Of a stretch of 64,000 nt of DNA, positions 44,810 to 52,125 are shown piece after piece. The stretch lies in contig CAVXUB010000002.1 of assembly GCA_963764805.1 (NCBI GenBank), positions 310,001 through 374,000 on the forward strand, given 5' to 3'. The stretch is from CAVXUB01 sp963764805 (GTDB lineage: Bacteria > Actinomycetota > Acidimicrobiia > Acidimicrobiales > Bog-793). The notes below the pieces were generated by a model, which saw nothing but the letters and a program-made list of their open reading frames with translations, did no database searches and was not told where the DNA came from. Position numbers and translations under genes: made by a program. Numbering within the stretch: position 1 is the stretch's first letter; every line of letters begins with the position of its first letter.

Positions 44810-45973
44810 CTACGCCTTCTCGGCCCTCGGGAAGACGATGTCCTCTAAGACCAGATGGATCGTGGCCGCGACCGGGATCGCCACCAGGGCGCCGATCAGG
44901 CCGAGCAGGGCGCCGCCGAGGAGGGTGGCGACGATCGTCGCTCCTGCCGAGATCCGCACGGTGTGCAACATCACCCGCGGAGTGAGGAGGTAGTCCTCGA
45001 ACAAGCGGTAGGCGATGTAGAAGCACGCCGTGGCGATCGCCACCGGCAAGCCCTTCACGAGAGCCACGAGGGACACCACGATCCCTCCGAACGTCGAGCC
45101 GACTATCGGGATCAGGTCGACCAGCGCCACGAACAGGCCGAGCAGCAACGGGTAGGGAACCCCGAACAGCAGGAGCCAGAGCGTCGTGCCGACCCCGGTG
45201 ACGAGCGACGTGAGCAGGTTGCCGAGCACGAACCCTCCGACGCGGTCGAACACCTCGTTCGTCAGCAGCTCGACCCGCGGCCGTCTGCTGTAGGGGATGA
45301 GGTTCAGCCAGAGCCGGCGGACCGACGGCAGCGCGATGAGGAAGTAGATCGTCAGCACCACCACCGTCACCGTGCCGACGGCCGCCGAGAGGATCACCTT
45401 TCCCGCTCCCAGCAGGCCGCCTGTGCTCGCCACCTTGGACGGGGAGCTCGTGATCTTCTTGACTTCCCCTGTCAGGTGCAGCTTCACGACGAGATGCCCC
45501 AGCCACCCCCTGCCTTGCTCCAGGTCCTGTTTGTAGCGGGGGATGTTGGCGGACAGGGTATGCAGCTCGCGCACCGCCGGTGGCACGGCGGCGGCGAGGA
45601 ACCCGACGACGACGAGCACGAAGACGGCCACGATCACCGCCACGCCGCCGCCGCGGCGCAGGCCGCGCTCGGACAGCCACATCACGGCCGGGTTGAGCCC
45701 GATGGCCAGGAACAGGGCGACTCCGATGAGAAGCAGGACGGCTGCGACGTCAGCGATCGACCTCACGAGGAGGTAGGCGACTGCCACCCCGAGCGTTCCG
45801 GTGAGCCCGATGTAGAAGGGGGTCCGCCTGTTGATCGGGTCCCCAGGCCTGCCCCGCTCAGGCTCCTCCCGGTACCTGGCGGGCAGGATCAGCTCCGGCG
45901 CCGGCTCAGGCGTCGGAGCCAGCTCGTCAGCGAGCCCTCCGCCGTTATTGGGTTCGGGCAGGGTCGCTGACAC
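44810..45973 (-). CDS. AI-2E/PerM-family membrane transporter
   Basis: About 387 residues from GTG 45973. It has a hydrophilic N-terminus (~55 residues) and seven or eight hydrophobic segments, for example PFYIGLTGTLGVAVAYLLV, VAAVLLLIGVALFLAIGLNP, GGVAVIVAVFVLVVVGFLAA, LLSLVTGVGTTLWLLLFGVPYPLLLGLFVALVDLIPIVGSTFGG. The DLIPIVGSTFGG and RAxNPAVMWL-type motifs are family hallmarks. Members export small molecules or act as Na+/H+ antiporters. Upstream of treY, it might deal with osmotic stress (inference). A TTG start at 46006 is an alternative. Confidence 0.85.
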   Translation of the reverse strand: MSATLPEPNNGGGLADELAPTPEPAPELILPARYREEPERGRPGDPINRRTPFYIGLTGTLGVAVAYLLVRSIADVAAVLLLIGVALFLAIGLNPAVMWLSERGLRRGGGVAVIVAVFVLVVVGFLAAAVPPAVRELHTLSANIPRYKQDLEQGRGWLGHLVVKLHLTGEVKKITSSPSKVASTGGLLGAGKVILSAAVGTVTVVVLTIYFLIALPSVRRLWLNLIPYSRRPRVELLTNEVFDRVGGFVLGNLLTSLVTGVGTTLWLLLFGVPYPLLLGLFVALVDLIPIVGSTFGGIVVSLVALVKGLPVAIATACFYIAYRLFEDYLLTPRVMLHTVRISAGATIVATLLGGALLGLIGALVAIPVAATIHLVLEDIVFPRAEKA

Positions 45974-45981
45974 GGCCAGCT

Positions 45982-46008
45982 TTACCCCCGGCCAGGGGGG
46001 CTTCAATC
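45982..46008 (-). promoter_or_regulatory. Weak SigB/SigF-like promoter of the AI-2E-treY unit
   Basis: Minus strand: GATT (46008-46005), 17 bp, GGGTAA (45987-45982). A start around 45975 would give a nearly leaderless message from GTG 45973. Confidence 0.35.
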
Positions 46009-46051
46009 AGCAGCCGGCGGTTGCCCGGCCGCTGAGCAGGCAAGACCATCC

Positions 46052-46077
46052 GTGTCAGGACGGTTGATCAAGGGTAC
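46052..46077 (+). promoter_or_regulatory. SigB/SigF-like promoter of the flavin reductase gene
   Basis: GTGT (46052-46055), 16 bp, GGGTAC (46072-46077), 11 bp before ATG 46088. The -35 matches three of four. Confidence 0.42.
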
Positions 46078-46087
46078 TTACCGCGAG

Positions 46088-47515
46088 ATGGCCGACTTCG
46101 ACGTCGTCCTGCTCGGTGGAGGCAGCGCGAGCGAGGCGATCTGGACCGAGCTCGAGGGCAAGCGGGTGGCGCTGGTGGAGGCGCGCCTCGTGGGAGGGGA
46201 GTGCCCCTATGTGGCCTGCATGCCGTCGAAGGCGCTGCTGCGGTCGGCACATGTCCGCGAGCTCGTGTCCGGCGCCCATCGCTACGGCGCCGCCGCGCCC
46301 CGCGAGCAGCGCCAGGTGATCGGCGAGGGGACCAACGCCTTCCGGGACGCGGTGGCGCGCCGTGACCGGGTCAGCGAGGGACGCGACGACTCTGCGGCTG
46401 TGGCGGAGCTCGAACAGCAGGGCGTCGTGCTGTACCGGGGGCGGGGGCGGATCGCCGGCGAGGGTCGTGTGGGGGTGCGCCGGCAGGACGGGTCCTCCGA
46501 GGAGCTTCATTACGAGGACCTGGTGATCGCCACAGGTTCGGCTCCCACCATCCCGCCGCTGCGGGGGATCGACGAGGTCCCGACCTGGACGAGCGACGAG
46601 GCACTCTCCGCCCCGGAGTTGCCCGCATCGCTGGTGATCCTCGGGGGAGGGCCGGTCGGGTGCGAGCTGGCGCAGGTGTACGCCCTGTTCGGGACACGTG
46701 TCACGGTCGTCGAGGCGGGAGACCGTTTGATCGGCTCGGAAGCCGAGTTCGTCGGCTCTCTCGTGGGTGAAGCGCTGTCGCAGGCGGGGGTCGACATCCG
46801 GACCGGAGTCTCGGCAGAGTGGGCTCGCAAGTACGGCGACGGGGCGATACTCGGTCTCTCGGACGGCAGCACTGTGGAGGCCGAACGCGTGCTGGTGGCT
46901 GTCGGGCGCGCTCCCAACCTGTCGGGGATCGGCCTCGAGTCCCTCGGCATCACAGATGTTGACTCGGGCCTGAAGGTCGACGAGCACTGCCGAGTCCGGG
47001 GACTGGGCAACGTGTGGGCGGCGGGCGACGTGACGGCGGTCGCCCCCTTCACGCACACCGCCAAGTACCAGGGCCGGGTCGTCGCGTCGAACCTGATGGG
47101 CGACGACACGTGCGCCGACTACCGGGCGATCCCTCGCTCGGTTTACACAGAGCCGGCGGTTGCGGCTGTCGGCATGTCCGCCGCCGAGGCCGCCGAGACA
47201 GGCGTCGAGCTCGCAGTTGCAGAGGCAGATGTCAGCGAGACGGCGCGGGCCTGGTCGGAAGCCGCCTACGAGTCCGAGATGCAGCCGGCGCCGGGGCGGT
47301 TGCAGCTCGTCGCCGACATGAGGCGGAACGTGCTCATCGGGGCGACGGCGGTGGCGCCTCGCGCCGAGGAATGGATCGGGGAGGCGGTGCTCGCCATCCG
47401 GGCCGAAGTCCCGCTCCAGCTGTTCGCCGAAGTCGTACATGCATTTCCGAGCTATTGCGAGGCCTACGACGCTCCTTTGCGGGAGCTGTCGTCGAGATCG
47501 AAGGAGCACATCTGA
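46088..47515 (+). CDS. Pyridine nucleotide-disulfide oxidoreductase
   Basis: About 475 residues from ATG 46088. FAD-binding VVLLGGGSASEA, the redox-active CPYVAC in VGGECPYVACMPSKALL, an NAD(P)-binding SLVILGGGPVGCELAQV, and WAAGDVTAVAPFTHTAKYQG. The family includes dihydrolipoyl dehydrogenase, mercuric reductase and mycothione reductase. The C-terminal active-site HPT motif is altered to HAFPSYCEAYDAPLREL, so the general acid/base His may be displaced or absent and the substrate may be unusual. It is followed after 2 bp by the second hemerythrin gene. Confidence 0.85.
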   Translation: MADFDVVLLGGGSASEAIWTELEGKRVALVEARLVGGECPYVACMPSKALLRSAHVRELVSGAHRYGAAAPREQRQVIGEGTNAFRDAVARRDRVSEGRDDSAAVAELEQQGVVLYRGRGRIAGEGRVGVRRQDGSSEELHYEDLVIATGSAPTIPPLRGIDEVPTWTSDEALSAPELPASLVILGGGPVGCELAQVYALFGTRVTVVEAGDRLIGSEAEFVGSLVGEALSQAGVDIRTGVSAEWARKYGDGAILGLSDGSTVEAERVLVAVGRAPNLSGIGLESLGITDVDSGLKVDEHCRVRGLGNVWAAGDVTAVAPFTHTAKYQGRVVASNLMGDDTCADYRAIPRSVYTEPAVAAVGMSAAEAAETGVELAVAEADVSETARAWSEAAYESEMQPAPGRLQLVADMRRNVLIGATAVAPRAEEWIGEAVLAIRAEVPLQLFAEVVHAFPSYCEAYDAPLRELSSRSKEHI

Positions 47516-47517
47516 GC

Positions 47518-48105
47518 ATGAGCGAGCAGGCCTGGGCGCCCCCCGAGCACGGACCCGACGTAACGGAACTACTGGTTGCCGAGCACCGCAGCCTGATCGG
47601 CGACCTGGAGCAGGTGCGCGCCATGCGGCCGGCGAAGGCGCGGCGGGCGGCGTTCGAGAAAGTGGCAGCTCGCCTCGCCGCCCACGAGGCAGCCGAAGTG
47701 GTGGCGCTGCACCCCGTGCTGATCCAGTTGCCCGGGGGACGGGAGCTACGGGACGAGGCGGCCGACGAGGAGCGGCAAGCCGCCCATGAGGTGCAGCGCA
47801 TCCTGCGCAAGATGTTCTGGCGCCCGGGCGCCTACTCGGTCGGGTCGAGGCTCACTGCCCTGCAGGAGAGCCTCAGCCGTCATGCCGAGTTCGAGGAGAG
47901 GGAGATCCTCCCACTCCTGGCCAGCTGCGAGAGCGAGCACAAGCGGCAGATGATCGGTGCCTGGATCGAGAACGCTGAGGCGCTCGCGCCCACGCGGCCA
48001 CATCCGCGGATGCCGCGCCGTCCCGGCGTCCTGATGGTGCTCGGGCCTGGCGTAGCCATCGCCGACAAGCTCCGCGACAAGGTCAGGAAGTGGCTGGAGC
48101 CATGA
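47518..48105 (+). CDS. Second hemerythrin-like (HHE) protein
   Basis: 195 residues from ATG 47518 (AAGGAG at 47501-47506). Metal ligands appear in LLVAEHRSLIGDLEQV, LAAHEAAEVVALHPVL and SRHAEFEEREILPLL. The C-terminal tail PTRPHPRMPRRPGVLMVLGPGVAIADKLRDKV resembles that of the hemerythrin at 34104, so the two form a paralogous pair (about 190 residues each). The upstream gene ends 2 bp before. The next gene overlaps by 4 bp (ATGA). It probably senses oxygen or NO, or stores iron. Confidence 0.85.
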   Translation: MSEQAWAPPEHGPDVTELLVAEHRSLIGDLEQVRAMRPAKARRAAFEKVAARLAAHEAAEVVALHPVLIQLPGGRELRDEAADEERQAAHEVQRILRKMFWRPGAYSVGSRLTALQESLSRHAEFEEREILPLLASCESEHKRQMIGAWIENAEALAPTRPHPRMPRRPGVLMVLGPGVAIADKLRDKVRKWLEP

Positions 48106-48449
48106 CGGTGCCCATCGACCCGACCCCGATCGACGTACCGCCGCCGCCCCCCGATCCACCGCTGCCGGATCCGTTCAACCCCGTCCCGCCTGTCCCGCCC
48201 GCGCCGCCGGTTCCGCCTGTTCCGCCTGTTCCGCCTGTTCCGGAACCTGTGCCCCCACCGGGACCCGGGCGCCCGCCTGCGCCAGACCCGCCGCAGCCGC
48301 CGATCCCTCCGGGTACACCGCCGGTCCCTCCGGGTCCGCCGCCGGTCCCTCCGGGTCCGCCGCCGGTCCCTCCGGGTCCGCCGCCGCAGCCGCCGGCGCC
48401 GCCTTGGCCTCCGCAGCCGCCGGAGCCGGGCACGACGGCGGCAACCTAG
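48102..48449 (+). CDS. Proline-rich low-complexity protein
   Basis: 115 residues from ATG 48102, overlapping the hemerythrin stop by 4 bp. Nearly every third residue is Pro: VPIDPTPIDVPPPPPDPP, then repeats of PVPPV and PVPPGPP. At DNA level this is three copies of an 18-bp unit (about 48320-48382) and four of a 9-bp unit (about 48210-48242). It has no signal peptide. The start overlap and the stop-free length support a real gene, but GC-rich periodic DNA can keep any frame open, so confidence is limited. Confidence 0.5.
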   Translation: MTVPIDPTPIDVPPPPPDPPLPDPFNPVPPVPPAPPVPPVPPVPPVPEPVPPPGPGRPPAPDPPQPPIPPGTPPVPPGPPPVPPGPPPVPPGPPPQPPAPPWPPQPPEPGTTAAT

Positions 48450-48480
48450 CGGCTACCGCGGGATCGGCCCGGGCTGGGAT

Positions 48481-48531
48481 TTACGGATGGGCATTTCTGA
48501 CCATCTATTGGTCGAAACCGCCCCTCCGTAA
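48481..48531. terminator. 51-nt imperfect hairpin between convergent genes
   Basis: TTACGGATGGGC (48481-48492) pairs with GCCCCTCCGTAA (48520-48531) at 11 of 12 positions; an inner stem GACCA-TCTAT-TGGTC closes the loop. About 18 of 23 arm positions pair. It is AT-richer than its surroundings and could end both the proline-rich and the DoxX transcripts. Confidence 0.6.
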
Positions 48532-48614
48532 CCGCACTACAGCCGCGCCGCAATCGGGCAATGGCTGCAACGACCCACCGCCGCCGCGCCGCCGCCGCCT
48601 CGCCAGGCCTACCC

Positions 48615-49163
48615 TCAGGCGGCCTTCTTGGCGATCTTCTCCTTGGCGGCCGCAGTCGCGGTCATCGCAAGGGCCAGCTTCGACGGCGTGCTGGTCTTGG
48701 TCTTCTTCGGCGCCTTGCGAGCGTCGCGAGCGTCGTCCTTGGCGGCGCGGATCTTCGCCCGCGTCTTGGAGGGTGGCTGCACCGATGCGACGTAGAGCAG
48801 CCCGCCGAGGATCGCCACGTTCTTGAGGAAGTGGACCCGCTGGACCATGCGGTCCTCCGGCTCCTTCTCCTCCCAGAAGCGGTGCCCGGCCGCCGTCGTC
48901 GGCACGAGCGAGCCCGCCAGCAGCAGGGCGGACAGCCGACGGAACCGCCCGATCGCCAGGCCGAGCCCACCGGCCACCTGAGCAGCAGAGTTGACCCGTA
49001 CGGCAGTTGCCGTCGGCATCTCGATGCCAAAACGCTTGACCATCGGCTGCACCACCTGGTCAGCCCTCGGTACGAGCGGCTCCGGGTCCCGCAGACCCTC
49101 GACCCCGCTTACTACGAAGATGCCCGACATCAGCGGGCGTGCAATGCGAGTGAAGAGTTCCAT
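48615..49163 (-). CDS. DoxX-family membrane protein
   Basis: 182 residues from ATG 49163. It has four membrane segments: TRIARPLMSGIFVVSGVEGL, AAQVAGGLGLAIGRF, RLSALLLAGSLVPTTAAGHRFW and FLKNVAILGGLLYVASVQ, then a basic tail of Lys/Ala repeats (KTRAKIRAAKDDARDARKAPKKTK) like histone or nucleoid tails. DoxX proteins associate with redox and detoxification complexes. The cationic tail is uncommon for the family. A SigF-like promoter sits within 10 bp of the start. Confidence 0.82.
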   Translation of the reverse strand: MELFTRIARPLMSGIFVVSGVEGLRDPEPLVPRADQVVQPMVKRFGIEMPTATAVRVNSAAQVAGGLGLAIGRFRRLSALLLAGSLVPTTAAGHRFWEEKEPEDRMVQRVHFLKNVAILGGLLYVASVQPPSKTRAKIRAAKDDARDARKAPKKTKTSTPSKLALAMTATAAAKEKIAKKAA

Positions 49164-49172
49164 GCCGGGCTC

Positions 49173-49198
49173 GTACCCACCTGTGATCGCGGTCAACC
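49173..49198 (-). promoter_or_regulatory. SigB/SigF-like promoter of the DoxX gene
   Basis: Minus strand: GGTT (49198-49195), 16 bp, GGGTAC (49178-49173). It would give a nearly leaderless transcript from ATG 49163. Confidence 0.4.
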
Positions 49199-49256
49199 AG
49201 GAGCGGGAACTCCCTCCCTAGGGCCCCAGAGCCAGCCCCGCTCCGGCCTCGGGCCG

Positions 49257-49282
49257 GTGTTACCGGGCGGGTGAGCGGGTAA
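49257..49282 (+). promoter_or_regulatory. SigB/SigF-like promoter of the redox operon
   Basis: GTGT (49257-49260), 16 bp, GGGTAA (49277-49282), 30 bp before GTG 49313. It shares the GTGT -35 with the promoter at 46052. Confidence 0.45.
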
Positions 49283-49312
49283 ACGCCTAGGTCACGAGAA
49301 AGGGGTTACGGA

Positions 49313-51076
49313 GTGGTAACTATCGCAGCTGAGGCTCTCATCGACCGTCTCGCCGATTGGGGTGTGGACACCATTTTCGGCCTGCCGGGCGACGGCATCA
49401 ACGGGATCATGGAGGGCTTGCGGCGAAAGACTGACCGGGTCCGCTTCGTGCTCGTGCATCATGAGGAGGCCGCCGCCTTCATGGCCACCGGCTACGCCAA
49501 GTCGACTGGGCGCCTCGGCGTCTGCCTGGCAACGTCGGGGCCGGGCGCAATCCATCTGTTGAACGGTCTCTACGACGCCAAGCTCGACCACATGCCGGTG
49601 CTGGCGATAACCGGGATGCAGGAGACCGAGATGCTCGGTACCGGGTACCAGCAGGAGGTCTCGACCGAGCGGCTGTTCATGGACGTGTCCGTCTACAACG
49701 AGATGATCAGGGTGCCGAGCCAGGTGCCGACGCTCGTCGACCTCGCCATCCGCCACGCGCTCGCACGGCGCGGAGTGGCGCACCTCACGATGCCGACGGA
49801 CATACAGATCGCAGAGGCCGGGATGAATCCCTGGCCTGAGCCGGCGCCGGCGACGATGAAGGTGACGGCACCGATCTATCTCGAGCCACCGCACCATCCA
49901 CGCCCTGAGGACGTGGCAAAGGCGGCGGAGGTCCTCAACGCCTCCAGCAAGACCGTGATGCTCGTCGGCGCCGGCGCGCTTGGCGCCCGCGATGAGGTCC
50001 TCGCCGTGGCCGAGCTGCTGGCGAGCCCGATCGTGAAGACCCTGTCGGGCAAGGCGGTCGTCCCCGACGACCATCCCCTCACGACAGGGGGGCTCGGCCT
50101 GCTGGGTAGCGCCCCGTCGATGGAAGTGATGGAGGAGTGCGACACCCTGCTGATGGTCGGGACCAACTTCCCCTACACCAAGTACCTGCCCGAATCAGGG
50201 TCGTGCAAGGTGGTGCAGATCGAGATCGACCCGATCCGAGCCGGGGCGCGACTCGCCACGGAAGTGCCGATGATCGCCGGTTCCAAGGAGGGCTTGGCGG
50301 CCCTCGCCTCCCAGCTCCAACGGCGCAGCGACCGCGAGTTCCTCGAGAAGGCGCAGAGCTCGATGGAAAGCTGGCGCTCACGCATGCAGGCGATGGCGAC
50401 GATGGACACCGAGCCCATCCAGCCGGAGCACCTGATGGCAGTCGTGGACGAGGTGGCAAGCGACGACGCCATCCTCTCGTCGGACTCGGGCACGGTCGCC
50501 ACCTGGGCGGCCCGCCACTACATGATCAAAGGGGAGCGGCAGTTCTTCCTGTCGGGGAACCTGGCGACGATGGCGCCGGGGCTCCCGTACACGATCGCGA
50601 ACCAGTGGGCGCATCCCGGCCGACAGTGCATCGCCTTCGTGGGAGACGGCGGCTTGGCCATGCTGATGGCGGAGTTCTCCACCGCCTGCCGCTACGACCT
50701 CCCGATCAAGGTCGTCGTTTGCAACAATGAGTCACTCGGCCAGATCATGTGGGAGCAGCTGGTCCTCGGCTATCCCGAGTTCGGTATCCGCTTCCAGCGC
50801 CGGTTGGACTTTGCCCCCTGGGCGGAGGCGTGCGGTGGCAGGGGGATCCGGGTCGACAAGGTGGACGAGCTCCGGCAGGCGATCACGGAGGCCTTCTCTC
50901 ATCCCGGTCCGGCCCTCGTCGACGTCTCAGTCAACCCGGACGAGCCGCCGATGCCCGGCAAGGTCAAGTACGAGCAGGCGAAGGGGTTCGTCAAGGCGTT
51001 CCTGTCCGGTCAGCCCCGCAAGGCCACCATGGCGGCGACGCTCTTCCGGGACAAGATCAACGAGATGAAGGCGTGA
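49313..51076 (+). CDS. Thiamine-pyrophosphate enzyme of the pyruvate oxidase/PoxB type
   Basis: 587 residues from GTG 49313 behind AAAGGGG. Three TPP-enzyme domains: PYR domain with the activating Glu in VLVHHEEAAAFMATGYAK, a central nucleotide-fold domain (KTVMLVGAGALGARDEVL), and the PP domain with FVGDGGLAMLMAEFSTACRYDLPIKVVVCNNESLG (GDG..N signature). The length and MWEQLVLGYPEFGIRF segment resemble pyruvate oxidases and ubiquinone-dependent pyruvate dehydrogenase rather than acetolactate synthase. It likely decarboxylates pyruvate, passing electrons on. It starts a four-gene operon with overlapping junctions. Confidence 0.85.
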   Translation: MVTIAAEALIDRLADWGVDTIFGLPGDGINGIMEGLRRKTDRVRFVLVHHEEAAAFMATGYAKSTGRLGVCLATSGPGAIHLLNGLYDAKLDHMPVLAITGMQETEMLGTGYQQEVSTERLFMDVSVYNEMIRVPSQVPTLVDLAIRHALARRGVAHLTMPTDIQIAEAGMNPWPEPAPATMKVTAPIYLEPPHHPRPEDVAKAAEVLNASSKTVMLVGAGALGARDEVLAVAELLASPIVKTLSGKAVVPDDHPLTTGGLGLLGSAPSMEVMEECDTLLMVGTNFPYTKYLPESGSCKVVQIEIDPIRAGARLATEVPMIAGSKEGLAALASQLQRRSDREFLEKAQSSMESWRSRMQAMATMDTEPIQPEHLMAVVDEVASDDAILSSDSGTVATWAARHYMIKGERQFFLSGNLATMAPGLPYTIANQWAHPGRQCIAFVGDGGLAMLMAEFSTACRYDLPIKVVVCNNESLGQIMWEQLVLGYPEFGIRFQRRLDFAPWAEACGGRGIRVDKVDELRQAITEAFSHPGPALVDVSVNPDEPPMPGKVKYEQAKGFVKAFLSGQPRKATMAATLFRDKINEMKA

Positions 51077-51501
51077 TCGGCATCGACGATCTTGTGCAGA
51101 ACGTCCGTCAGGGGCGTTTCGAACGGGCGATGTCGGGCTTGACCGCCGTCGGGGCGGCGATCACCGGCATCGAGATCTGGTTGGAGCATGACCGGGCGAG
51201 CTTCGGCAACAAGATGATGTGGACGCCGATTGCACTCACCCCGCTGGTGACGATGGCCGGGATCGCCGGGATCTTCTCGCGGGCGGCGGCCAAGACCGCT
51301 CTGCCCCTCGTCTCGGCGGTCGTCGTCGCCAACAGCCTGCAGGGCGAGTACCTGCACCTGCGGGGAATCGCCCAGAGGCCAGGGGGGTGGCGTTTCGCTC
51401 TTTACAACATGGAGATGGGGCCACCGGTGTTCGCGCCACTTCTCTTCGCCATGGTGGGAGGCATGGGACTGCTGGCATCTCTTCTGCGGCGGGAGGACTA
51501 G
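51073..51501 (+). CDS. Small membrane protein of the redox operon
   Basis: 142 residues from GTG 51073, overlapping the TPP-enzyme stop by 4 bp. About four hydrophobic segments: RAMSGLTAVGAAITGIEIWL, WTPIALTPLVTMAGIAGIF, AAAKTALPLVSAVVVANSL and PPVFAPLLFAMVGGMGLLASLL. HLRGIAQRPGGW and the scattered His could matter for redox binding, but no heme motif is visible. I do not recognise the family. Position suggests it anchors or receives electrons for the neighbouring GMC/GluDH3 pair. Confidence 0.72.
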   Translation: MIGIDDLVQNVRQGRFERAMSGLTAVGAAITGIEIWLEHDRASFGNKMMWTPIALTPLVTMAGIAGIFSRAAAKTALPLVSAVVVANSLQGEYLHLRGIAQRPGGWRFALYNMEMGPPVFAPLLFAMVGGMGLLASLLRRED

Positions 51502-52125
51502 GTGGGCCGGACACCCGGCCAAGGCAGGCAGCGATTCCCCGGCTTCGACGTCACCGGGCAGGCGCACCGGTGGGACGCCGAGACCGTGAAGGTCGTTGAG
51601 TCGCGCCTCGCCCCTCACGGCCCTCTCAAGTTCTTCAGCGACGAGGAGGCCCCTACCGCGGCGGCGCTCCTCGACAGGCTGCTCGCCCAGGACGAAGAGC
51701 CGCGCGTCCCTGTATTCGAGTCGGTGGACGAACGGTTGGCCGCCGGGCGCGGCGACGGGTACCGGTACGAGGACATGCCCGAGGATGGCGAGGCCTGGCG
51801 TCGCTCGTTGCCTGCCCTCGACGCCGACGCGCGGGCGGCCGAAGGCAGGCCGTTCGCCGATCTTGACGCTGCCGAGCAGCTGTCGGTTCTCGACGCAGTG
51901 AAGTCTGTTGACGGGCAGTGGCACGGCATGCCGGCCGGGCGGCTCTTCTCCTTGTGGCTGCGGTACGCCTGCGACGCCTTCTACGCGCATCCCTGGGCAT
52001 GGAACGAGATCGGCTTCGGCGGACCAGCCTACCCCCGTGGGTACAAGACGATCGGCCCGGGCAACCGGGAGCCCTACGAGGTGGCGCCTGTGGACGAGGA
52101 CGACGACGGCGGTCAGGGTTCGTGA
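51502..52125 (+). CDS. Gluconate 2-dehydrogenase subunit 3-like protein
   Basis: 207 residues from GTG 51502, directly after the previous stop. It has PLKFFSDEEAPTAAALLDRLLAQ, ADLDAAEQLSVLDAV, and WLRYACDAFYAHPWAWNEIGFGGPAYPRGYKTIGPG, the GluDH subunit-3 pattern. In known systems this small subunit accompanies a GMC flavoprotein and helps its assembly or export. No Tat signal is obvious here. The GMC gene overlaps its stop. Confidence 0.85.
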   Translation: MGRTPGQGRQRFPGFDVTGQAHRWDAETVKVVESRLAPHGPLKFFSDEEAPTAAALLDRLLAQDEEPRVPVFESVDERLAAGRGDGYRYEDMPEDGEAWRRSLPALDADARAAEGRPFADLDAAEQLSVLDAVKSVDGQWHGMPAGRLFSLWLRYACDAFYAHPWAWNEIGFGGPAYPRGYKTIGPGNREPYEVAPVDEDDDGGQGS

